Source of the DNA: Anisakis pegreffii
Taxonomy: Eukaryota > Nematoda > Chromadorea > Rhabditida > Anisakidae
Direction of reading: 5' to 3'
Length of the DNA: 64,000 nt
Assembly: GCA_035041965.1 (NCBI GenBank)
Contig: JAPYMA010000094.1
Span: 1-64,000 of the forward strand
The translations under genes were made by a program, and so were the position numbers. How positions within the stretch are numbered: the stretch's first letter is position 1; each line of letters begins with the position of its first letter. Below, one piece after another: positions 1-9,598 of the stretch. Below the pieces are notes generated by a model, which worked only from the letters and a program-made list of their open reading frames with translations, was not told the DNA's origin and did no database searches.

Positions 1-622
1 GTTCATGTCATATTGTTTTCGATCGTCCGATTGGATGTAACAATTGAAATCCCGTATTTATGTGAGTATTTGTTTGATTGTTCTCTTGCTGTTGTTGTTG
101 TATGTACATTGGCATGAAATATATAGGCATCGGATGTATAGGTGTGAAATATGTTAATTTGATTATGTTAATTGTTGTTTATAATAATTTGTTTGATTGT
201 CATGTTACCATGATTATTTCTTGCTGTTGTTGATGTGATGATTATTTCGTGCCTTCATCACTTTGTTCATTCTGACGTTGTTCATTACCGTGTTTTCTAT
301 GCTGTCGCGCCACGCATAATGAGGGGAGGTATTGCTGGGCATGATTTAGTGGCGTTCCATGATTGAGACAGAATCGCAAAATGTGTAGAGACCCGCGCAC
401 AAAACACTCGGGTGCAATTCGACGTCACATGATAGGGATAGGTTCAGGTTTGAAGCTCTTGCTGGACGTAACCTTGCTGAGATTTAGATAAATTTGAAAG
501 TGTTAATGGTGCATGGCGCGACAGCTGTATTAAATGTTTTTCCACGTGTTACCACACATTACACCGAGATCGTCTGGAAGGATCAACGAGTCGTCAGGAT
601 CTGACGAGTTTAGGATTGTTAA
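1..622. other. Gene-free AT-rich stretch
   Basis: No coding exon, RNA gene or repeat could be supported here. The sequence lies outside the direct repeat that begins near position 623. Confidence 0.4.
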
Positions 623-1372
623 GGCAGCAACTGATGCAGTTTTGTGAGGATAGGTTTGAGTGAATTCAAGTGCAGTGCAGGTTCTAGGATTGTTCACATC
701 GCAGTTGGAGGGAGACTAAGAACATGAAATTCAAAGGCTTCTGGAAATATTGATGTGAGAAGGCACCTAGAAAATTTGCTAATGCAAAACGCTGTTAGTG
801 ATTCAGCAAAATGTAACTGAAATGAGTAATCATAAATTAAGGAACATGTTATAGGAAGATCGCACGCATAACATAGGCATAGTGAGACAATTCTCGAGCA
901 ATGAATTAGCTTCTTTCGAAGAACATGTTGGTTGACAGAAAAAAAAACACAATTCTCGAATAAGGTGATAGATCCTCTCGAAATGAAACGGAGTTCATGA
1001 AAGACATTTAGTCATTTATCATAGGATAGGAATTGATAAGGAAATAGAGCATTCATGGTATAGTGTCTGATGCATGTTAGTGTAAATCGTAAGATGAGAT
1101 CAGTAGGTAAGAGTGAGCGTCACTGTTTGAGATTTAGTAATGTGCACAGAAAAGGTTGCTGTCTGTGGTATATGTTCAATTTTTTCTTCTGTTGAGAGCA
1201 CGCAACTTCGAAAGAACCCTCCGCATTTCCCTCCTGCAGCCGTGAGTCATGATTCGTACCGAAATTTTCAAGGGTATTCAATCAGCGCTTCTGAATGTGC
1301 ATGCATGCTCTTCTTCATTTATATGTGAGTGGGGATATTTGTGAATAAGCATGCAAAGACGGTGGCAACTGT
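623..1372. repeat. Left copy of a diverged ~750-bp direct repeat
   Basis: This stretch aligns in the same orientation with 4480-5262. Matching blocks include gaatgaattag near 900 and 4775, gatgagatcag near 1094 and 4988, and the 'tgcacag.aaaag.tgc.gtct' block near 1142 and 5036. The copies differ at perhaps a third of positions, with small indels. No intact frame is conserved between them, so this looks like an old interspersed repeat and not a gene duplicate. Confidence 0.6.
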
Positions 1373-1557
1373 AATGGTAAGTGCTCAAGTACATAGCAAA
1401 TGTGGTGGTAATAGACATGGTAACTGTAATGGTAAATGTACATGCATGCTCCTCTTTCCAACTGTAATGCTCAAGCTGAGCGTCATTTCATTCACTTCTG
1501 TAGTAGGAGCATTTGGAAACTCAGGTTACTCCACCCAGCAGTCACTAGAAACACATA

Positions 1558-1650
1558 ATATCTCGACAATGCGGGTTTTGAAATCGTAATAGATATGTAT
1601 GGTCAAGGTTTTTGTGAAGTTTCTAATGAGATCATTCTTTGCGATAAGAT
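1558..1650. repeat. Degenerate third copy of the inverted-repeat arm
   Basis: The block starting tcgacaatgcgggttttga resembles the arm segment near 2123 (tcgaaaatgcggattttga) and the sequence after it, in the same orientation. It is short and diverged, so confidence is limited. Confidence 0.4.
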
Positions 1651-2035
1651 TGGTACCAATCGGTTCAGTTTGACGAGTGTACATCGAAAAGCACAAAATT
1701 ATGGCTGCATGAGAGAAGTGGGGTCAGAAAAATCCTGCAAACGAGCAGCGGAACACAATGTTGTAATTGTTTCGTTTTTTTGATTTCTTTCTGAGAAATC
1801 GGACGGAAGAAATCGCTATGACGATGCTTAGAAATCGAGTAGTAACACATTTTGCGGTCAGAACACAAGAATGGCAACAGCTAGTGAGCTGGTTCGTATT
1901 TCATTGCATACAGTGCCTCATTACAACCCGATTGATGCCAAATTTGTGATACTTTAAAAAATAAATCCATTGGCCGAAAATCATGAAACGACGATTTTCG
2001 CGGTTTTTAGGTTTTTGTTAGTGGATCGGAGCTCT

Positions 2036-4471
2036 CCCTGTGATATTGTTGTTCAGACAGCTAAAGCCATCTTGATCCACTCTCAGCATCTCAAAATGTT
2101 TATCCTAAGCTGAGATATGATATGTCGAAAATGCGGATTTTGAGATAGTAGGGGGATGGATCATGATTTTTGCGAAATTTTTGAAGTGGAAATTTTTTGT
2201 TCCTTTTTCGATAATTTTGATATTTTATTTCCACGTAACACAACACAAGTTTTTACCATTTATCTTTATTTATTAGAAATCTTTCATAATACACATTTAC
2301 ATCATTACTGTTTACAACGTTACTTTCATAATGTATTGCAACATTCCTTCAAATGCATAATAACCATCACGAATTATTTCAAATTAAATACACATAATTT
2401 AAATCCACAACAGTAAAAAATACCAATGAGCATTGCATGAAAACATGATAGTATTATGAAAAATTTGTAAACAAAAGTAAATATCACAGGAAATAAAACA
2501 AAAAGTAATGGAAAATAATGATACTTCATTACGAATATAAGTCGAAGCAATTAGAATTCGATTCAATTGAAAGAATGAAATAAAGAATGATTAACTTATA
2601 CTAATTGAAAGATCTGAGATTAATTGAATGCAATTGAAAGAATTAATTGAATTGAAAAGATGTGACAATAAGATTAATGAATTAGTTGAAAGAATAACTG
2701 AATCGACAGATCAATTCAATTCAATTAACCGTTTAAATTAACTGAAAGACAGATCTGAGACGTCCCGGGTCAACCGGAGAAACCGGATGACTGCAAACCA
2801 ATCGTCATATCCGGATTGTACTACAACTATGGAATGCATTATAACTAAAGTGATTATATTAAAGTGATATCTATGTACTTTCAAAGATATTGCCGAGATC
2901 AAGATAAACGCCAATTTTAAATTTCGCGGTTACACTTCGTTGTGCCAACCTTCGAGCGGTTTTTCAAATTGTATGCAAAATTTTGACAGTTTTTTGCTTA
3001 TAACTTTGCCGAAATTCCACCAAATTGACACCGTAACTGTCAGAAATATCGAGAAAAGGGTCCCAAATTCTAATCCGAAATCAAAATCAAAAATGATTCA
3101 GTGCTGATCGAGTTTGAGCGCAAAATCGATAATGGGATCGTATCGTGAAAATATTTTGCCGACCCCTCACTTTTCGGACTTTTCATTCGGTGAATCCGTG
3201 CGCCGGCCCGTTATTGGCAATGAGCCGAGACGCATTGCGGTGCGTGAGCGGTTTGAACGTGTATTAATTGTAATTTTTTAATTATTTATTGATGATTATA
3301 ATGAATAGATAAGTTATATTTGTGTATTTCACAATGATTATTGTTCCACATGTTCCGTCTGTTAAGCAGTCCCAATTTAGTGCTGATTAACGCCATCTGA
3401 ACCGCTTTAGAGACCTTCAAAACATATTTGTGAGGAATTACTTCAATCGTAAATTTTGTTTGAACGTTTGGTTTGCAGTCTTTATTGAGTATTTTTGTGA
3501 AATCCGAGGTATTTTTTATCTGTAGGCTTACACTATTTGTCATTGATGCCCTCCAGCATCTAGTTCGCCTAGTTTTTAACGCTGAAGTGAGAAATATTGT
3601 TCGTAGTTACTCCAAATTGGCTTGAAACTGAGCTTTTGTGTGCGTAGTTGAAGGAATCAGAATATGATTGTTCCAATGTACATTCGTGATCGAGTTTTCA
3701 TTAGTTTTTGTTGTGTTCTTTTCGATATTTGCGCGTATTTACTGTGATAGTGTCGAAATGTGTCATTTTGTGTGTTTCATTGAATGAAGTCGTAATTGTA
3801 ATTATGCAATTGAAAGAACTTTGTAACCGTTTGCATATTCATAAATATATTATGGATAGACTTTCTTCTTATATGAAAGACTTCAATCGATTTCAGGAAA
3901 TTAAAACTTGACTGATGTTAAATTTATATTCATAACGAAGTTGTTATTGTCTTTCATTGTTTTTTACTCTATTTGCAGTGAAATTTATTTACGTTTACAG
4001 GATTGTTTATAATGATATCAATATTATCATTTTATAATGCTATCAATATTCTCGTTTTATAATGCTGTCAATATTCTCACGCAATCTTCATTAGTTTTTA
4101 ATTGTTGTTGATAAAAATTGTGAATCAACTTGTGATGGTTATTATGCGATTAAAAGTTTGTTGTGACTATATTATGGAAGTAATGTTGTAAATAGTAATT
4201 ATGTAAATTTATATTGTGAAAGGTTTTCAGTAAATAAAGATGAAAGATGAAAACATGTGTTGTGTTACATGGAGACTTTCAACGATAAATCATCGAAAAA
4301 GGAGCAGAAAATTTTTCCACTAAAAATTTCACAAGAATCCCGACCTAACCCCTTACTATCTCAAAATCCGCATTTTCGACATATCATAGCTCAGCTTAGG
4401 ATGAACATTTTTAGACGCTCCAAGCGGTTTTTAGATGGCTTTGGCCGTCTGAACAAGAATATCACAAGGTG
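2036..4471. mobile_element. 2.4-kb element with long terminal inverted repeats (non-autonomous)
   Basis: The left end (from about 2036) and the reverse complement of the right end (up to about 4471) align for roughly 500 bp with scattered mismatches and indels. The clearest match is a 40-bp run containing cctaagctgag and tatgatatgtcgaaaatgcg at 2104-2140, mirrored at 4364-4400. The arms reach roughly 2540 on the left and 3910 on the right. The middle holds only a short minus-strand frame (3286-3543) and no recognisable transposase, so the element looks non-autonomous. A target-site duplication could not be identified. Its right edge touches the second copy of the flanking direct repeat. Confidence 0.6.
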
Positions 4472-4479
4472 ATATTCAT

Positions 4480-5262
4480 GACAGCAGTTATTGTAGTTTT
4501 TTGCCATTGAGTTTGAGGGAATTCAACTGCTGTATAGGTTGTGATTTTACCAAATATTTTTGTGATTTTTCTGAATCGTATTCAGGAAAGAAAAACTTGA
4601 AACTGGAAGGGTTTTCGGAATATCAATTTGAGAATCAATTCTGAAAATGTGCTGATGCAACAAACTGCTAGAGTCATAGAAAAATATGACTGAAATGACT
4701 AATCTTAGACTGGGGAACATTTCAGAAGAAGATCGTCACACATATCTTAAAGCGTTGTAAAACAAATCTGGAGGAATGAATTAGATTGTTTCAAAAAACA
4801 TGATAATATGACAAAGAGAAACAAATAAGAAGTCTCGAGTAGGATGATAGATTCTCTTAAAAGGATACAGAGTTTATGAAAAACAATTCTTCAGATATCG
4901 TATAGCACAGAATAGGAATAAAGAGGCAATAAAACGAATGGAGCATTTATAGTATGACGTTTAATGCATGCGAAGGTAAATGCTATGATGAGATCAGATG
5001 GCTTGGATGACCATCAGTGTTTGATAGTTAGAGATATGCACAGGAAAAGCTGCCGTCTATGACTTCTGCTCAATTTTTCCTTTTGTGTAGAGTGTGTCAT
5101 CGAAAAAACGTTCTGCAATTCTGCTCGGACGCAGTGGGCGAGGTTTGGTATCAAAATCTTGCACAGCGCTTCTAAATTTACATGTCCATCTTTCTTTCTA
5201 TGAAACAAAAAGTGAGTGAGGTAATTCGTGAACCTAACCACACGGCAACGGTGGAAACTAAA
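4480..5262. repeat. Right copy of the diverged ~750-bp direct repeat
   Basis: Counterpart of 623-1372 in the same orientation. It begins immediately after the right end of the inverted-repeat element, whereas the left copy is separated from the left arm by about 660 bp. Confidence 0.6.
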
Positions 5263-5460
5263 ATAGTGAATTGCTGATTTCGATACTGCAAGGAAATGAG
5301 AGATTACTCTTACAAATACTATAATCAATCGGTTAGCTTCAGTCGTCTTTAGAAGGAGGTCGTTTCCATGGTTATGAATTGATTAGATTTGAGACTGATG
5401 AGAATTACGGTAATTATTTATTATTATAAGGTGATACTAGTAGTGGACAGTTTGATGCAG

Positions 5461-5645
5461 TCATTTAACCCGGCAGCTACTGCTCCCATTGGTTGCCTTA
5501 ACTGTGGGCGTGACTAGTTACCGTAGTCAGTTAACTTCGGAGATGCTAATCCTGTTAAATGTGGGCGTGGCTAGTTACCGTAGCCAATTAAACCGGAACA
5601 TACTACTCCTGTTTCTTGCCTTAACTGCGGGCGTGGCTAAACAGT
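5461..5645. repeat. Three imperfect ~60-70-bp tandem units
   Basis: The phrase tgggcgtg(a/g)ctagttaccgtag, or its shortened form gcgggcgtggcta, recurs three times, each after a ttaac-type start and a ctcc/cctg core. The units differ by short deletions. The segment is locally GC-richer than its surroundings and has no coding potential that I can see. Confidence 0.6.
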
Positions 5646-5800
5646 CCTAGAACGTTTCGTGAACGCTGGTTCTTCGCATTTTGACGCTTTCAGTTCGGCA
5701 AAGGTTCCAAAACAAGTCCTTTCAATTATCAGTAAGACGTATCCTCTAACTCGAACCTCCATGAAATCTCAAGGATCGAAATTGCCTTTGCTTTCAACTT

Positions 5801-6627
5801 TCAATCGAATATTTCGTGCTGTTTCACCACAATCAACGGGAACACAAACGAGGCTTCACAAGCGGAAACAAGGCTTCAGTGAGTACACCTGTCCAGTACT
5901 AATATGAACGGTAAAATCCGAGACATTTCGCATCAGATTCGCATTCATAATGTGACGCTTCATAACGCTACTACCCAGAATGATCAAGCCTAAACGATGT
6001 GATTTCACTATATGATTACTCCAAAATAACTTTGTAGAGCATCGAAAATCACCATCGGAGTTTTGATTTACGTACCCAAGACGTAAGAAATATTTGTTTT
6101 TTTAAAGCAAAGAGGTATCAGACCTCAACAATATCCACTTTAAGTCCACCTTTTCGTAGCGAATCAAAATATAACAAATCATCCAGAGAGCCATCTGTCA
6201 GTGAAGGACAAACTATCTGAATCTTATTACGCCCAATAACTCGTCCAATAACAGATCGACAATGAATCGTTGATTTGTGCATCTAATTCAGCGATTAACG
6301 TCGAGGGTGCCCTACAAAAGAATTGGCATCAGCCAATCCTCGAACAAGCATTAATTATTAATCCGTGTCAAAATATTACCAGCCGTGCAATCGTGAATAT
6401 GACGAATCACAGTGCTGAGGCAACAGACTTGATTCAATTTCAGAAAAGAGAATTTTCTACACAGAACAAGTACCTATTAAGACCGTCATGACGTAGTTGA
6501 GTACCATCCGGTTCAAATGCACCACTATAGGAAGGCGCAAGACACTTGATCAATTCCTCCTCTCCACCACCCGCAACGGTTACTAAACACTAGACACCTA
6601 TTTGTCTGAGGTAAGCAATATGATGAA
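5801..6627 (-). pseudogene. Deoxyhypusine synthase (DHPS) pseudogene, unprocessed
   Basis: Several blocks on the minus strand match DHPS, the NAD-dependent enzyme that transfers the aminobutyl group of spermidine to eIF5A lysine. In order they are [17 protein letters not shown] (about 6530-6580), CLFEDWLMPIL (about 6320-6350), [15 protein letters not shown] (about 6170-6215), LGLIILGSSVMKRHIMNANL (about 5935-5995) and EASFVFPLIV (about 5830-5857). Gene decay is plain: an in-frame TAG at 6590-6592, an in-frame TAA at 6351-6353 where DHPS has Tyr, a frame change around 6240-6260, and loss of the whole segment with the catalytic lysine (EFDGSDSG...SWGK) between the last two blocks. Donor-like sites remain (6473, 6122), so it is not a processed retrocopy. 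A functional DHPS is presumably elsewhere in the genome. Confidence 0.82.
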
Positions 6628-6929
6628 CTTAAATACGTTATTAAATGTTATAGTGAAAAATTCGGAGTAATAATGACAATAACGGTTTAAAAAATATTTT
6701 CATATTTAAATTTTAAGATTTCATTAGGGAGATTTTAAAATTTACTTCATTCTAAGAGCACGACATATTTCAAGAGATATTACCAACAACCTCCACTAAA
6801 AAGTTTCAGATAATCTAAAGTCTTCGACATCACTCCTTTCCGCGACTCCCATCCATTGCTCATTTGGGGGAAAACTTTTTGAATTTGTAACTGATCAAAA
6901 ATCAGAACTGACTTCATCTAAGGAAACTC

Positions 6930-7037
6930 AGTGTCACCATATTGCATAGGCGATAAATGGGATAGTCTCTGTGACGAATTGTCGAGTTGTCAACAATTGT
7001 TTATTAGTCAATTACCTCAAACTTGGGTAATTAAACC
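6930..7037 (-). ncRNA. sls-1: SL1 spliced-leader RNA gene (3' end approximate)
   Basis: Reading the minus strand from 7037, the first 22 nt equal the nematode SL1 leader exactly (starts GGTTTAATTACCC, ends AAGTTTGAG). They are followed at once by GTAATTG, the splice donor expected of an SL RNA. The leader's AATTACC can pair with the downstream GGTAATT to form the stem that typically hides the donor. SL RNAs are short snRNA-like transcripts that give their 5' exon to pre-mRNAs by trans-splicing. No convincing Sm-binding site of the AATTTTTGG type was found in the next 100 nt, so the copy may be a diverged or inactive one. No 5S rRNA gene is adjacent, unlike the C. elegans arrangement. The 3' limit is a guess from usual length. 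Confidence 0.65.
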
Positions 7038-7049
7038 ATGCATACAATA

Positions 7050-7255
7050 ATAACGTTAATTAATAGCGATCATATCATATCAACTATAAGATAACAATAA
7101 TTATCAGTAATAATCAATAACAATAATAATAATGTTATTAAAGAATAATCGTTTACGGAATAATAATAAGCATAACAATGATAATAATAACGATAGCAAT
7201 AATGACAAATTAATTAAAAGTTATTGAACACTGAAAAAATAATAAGATCACAAAT
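7050..7255. repeat. AAT/ATA-rich microsatellite-like tract
   Basis: Runs of aataataat and related trinucleotides dominate this stretch upstream of the SL1 gene. It contains no coding frame. Confidence 0.6.
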
Positions 7256-7769
7256 GAAGATGTCGCCCCAACTTCATCCTTTTATACTTCGGGATGATAG
7301 GCGTGGTGGTTTTTGATCCATAAGTAAAAGCTGAACTTATCGGGGTTGTAGTGATCTCTGATGAAGAGTGCATTGCCATTATCTTATTTTAGCCCAGTTG
7401 TTCCATTTTATTCGTGATTTTGATAGCCATATTTTATGTGAAGATAGCCTCTGTCGTGATCATTGAACACTGACGTGATTTATGATCTTCATTTGTCGGT
7501 GTTGATCCCAAATAACTTTATAAAACAGAGATAATCTCTGATCTATAGTAATCAATCACAATCCTCCATTTAATATCGCGATAATCGCGACAGTCTCTGA
7601 GAAGAACCGAGTTCAAAAGAAAATTCAAATGGATTATCAATTCATCCAGAAAATATCACTCTACGTCGCCAGCAAAAATATGACAACTGATTATGAAGCA
7701 ACCAAAACTAAAAAACAAATATACGTAATATGCGCATGCAAATGCACAATACATTAACATAATATGAAC
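7256..7769. other. Gene-free stretch
   Basis: I found no exon, RNA gene or repeat with support here. Confidence 0.35.
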
Positions 7770-8160
7770 CAGAATTTCTCTACAACATTCGATCCAACGA
7801 AACTCGTAGATTCAGAAAAACATAATTTTGTTGAGTAATTCCTCTTCATTGAGGAGATATAGTAATTTTCTTAATGTTATACACTTTTCCAACTTCAAAC
7901 CTACCGTATTCTCAAGTTTGCTCAGCAACATATCAACCATTGTGCACCATTACATTCAACAGATTCTCTAGATTCAGAAAAACATATATCTTGCCGACGA
8001 ATTTTGCTTTATTGAGGAGATATAGCTATTATTTTAAAGCTATCTCATCTAGCGCAGTGATACTTATTAATATATTGATCGCTCTATATAGAACATATTA
8101 ACCATTGTGCACCATTCGATTCCACACATTTGCATGATTTGCATGATTTTGCTTTTGTCG
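7770..8160. repeat. Imperfect ~163-bp tandem repeat, 2-3 units
   Basis: The words agattcagaaaaacat, ttgaggagatatag and accattgtgcaccatt recur at a spacing near 163 bp. Their positions are about 7809 and 7972, 7850 and 8013, and 7938 and 8101 respectively. The copies are diverged and no common frame is kept. Confidence 0.55.
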
Positions 8161-8484
8161 AAGGATTAGCGACTTCAGTAACTGAACAATTGAATGATCT
8201 TCAGTTATACCGTCTCAGAGGGTATCAGATGACATGTGCTTTTTATTTGCTTTAATGATTCATTACTGTATAGCACAGCGTGAAAGAAAATCAGATTTTT
8301 TGATGATGGATTAATTATTTGAGGTAATGAGACCTTATATCATACAAAGAGTTGTTGTGAATGCGCGGTACTAAACCCATTGCAAAAGATATACCCATAC
8401 CGTATGCATTCAGTATTTTGTGATTGGTTCATTTTGGTGAATCTTATCAGATGAAACGAATTGTACGAATGTGCACTAAGGCGA

Positions 8485-9040
8485 CTATCCACTAGCACTA
8501 ATTGTGATTATCATCAAAGTAGAAAACAATGTGCGAACATAAGATATCGTTCGGTTATACTTCGAAAATAAGCGTTCAGAAGGTTGCTTTAAAACACCAC
8601 TCAATACACTTCGTTTGCGAGCAGATATCCTTACAAATACAGGTATTCCTCCAACAAGTGAATCTTCAGGACACACAATTTTCTTGTGACCTAGGACTGG
8701 CATTGTGTGAATGGAACGGAAAAGTGTGTTATTAATGATGAGTTCAAGCGTACAATTGCGTCATTCTGAATACTGCAAGTGAATGATGAAAACTGATCTA
8801 TCGCTGAACAAACTAACGATGGTATCCGAGCGGAGTTTTGTGACTGAACTATCGGAATCCAAGCGTCTGAATTGTTCGGTCGGAATCCGACCATATTCAC
8901 ATTCCAACATTCAGAATTCCAACTGAAATTGCCGGGTTTTTCCGACAGGTCGTCCATCGAATGCCATCACCAGAACAAACTGCTTGCTCATCGCGCTAGC
9001 ATGAGCACTTCTGCTGTCACAAATACTCGTTATGTGATTT
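8485..9040 (-). other. Unresolved coding-like patches
   Basis: The minus strand has overlapping open stretches: 8691-8957, a frame with RRLDSDSSVTKLRSDTIVSL around 8780-8880, and 8485-8703 containing KIVCPEDSLVGGIPVFVRIS. The composition looks protein-like, but I could not join the patches with a consistent set of splice sites and do not recognise a family. They may be exons of an unrecognised gene or a decayed one. Confidence 0.25.
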
Positions 9041-9576
9041 TTCACAGGTCGTTATAGTTTCGCCGTGTTCAATCATTATTTTACCTTTATCGAGCCGATC
9101 TGTTTTATTTGATTCTGCTCATGTTGTGCTGATTAATTTCATTGAACTGTTATGCAGAACGCAATAGAAATTATACTTTATACAAGTTATGTCACAACAT
9201 TCATATTACTATGATAGTATCCAACGCATTTTGCAAAAATATTCATCACGAATCACGATATTTCAACGTCAATAACAGTGAATATTTTATGAATCATCGA
9301 ATGCGAAAACGACTGGAAATGACTGCTTCAGAAACGGTATTACGCTGTAGGGTAATAACTGCGCGACGTGGCCTTCGATCAAACCAAGTGTCAGTCCTTA
9401 AAACTCGATGAATTCAAGTTACTACACAAACATCTTCCGAAATACTTCTTTCACAATCCAGTTCCGTAAACTTCATTTGAACTGATGCAAAATTTTTTTG
9501 GGATTCCATAAAATTTGAAATAAATCGAAAAAGAGAGCAGCAAAATTTGAATAAATCAATTAATGAATATTTGCGT

Positions 9577-9582
9577 TTTATT
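9577..9582 (-). terminator. AATAAA poly(A) signal of the PLPP6-like gene
   Basis: TTTATT on the plus strand reads AATAAA on the minus strand, 17 nt after the stop codon at 9599. Confidence 0.55.
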
Positions 9583-9598
9583 CAATATCGGTAGAACG

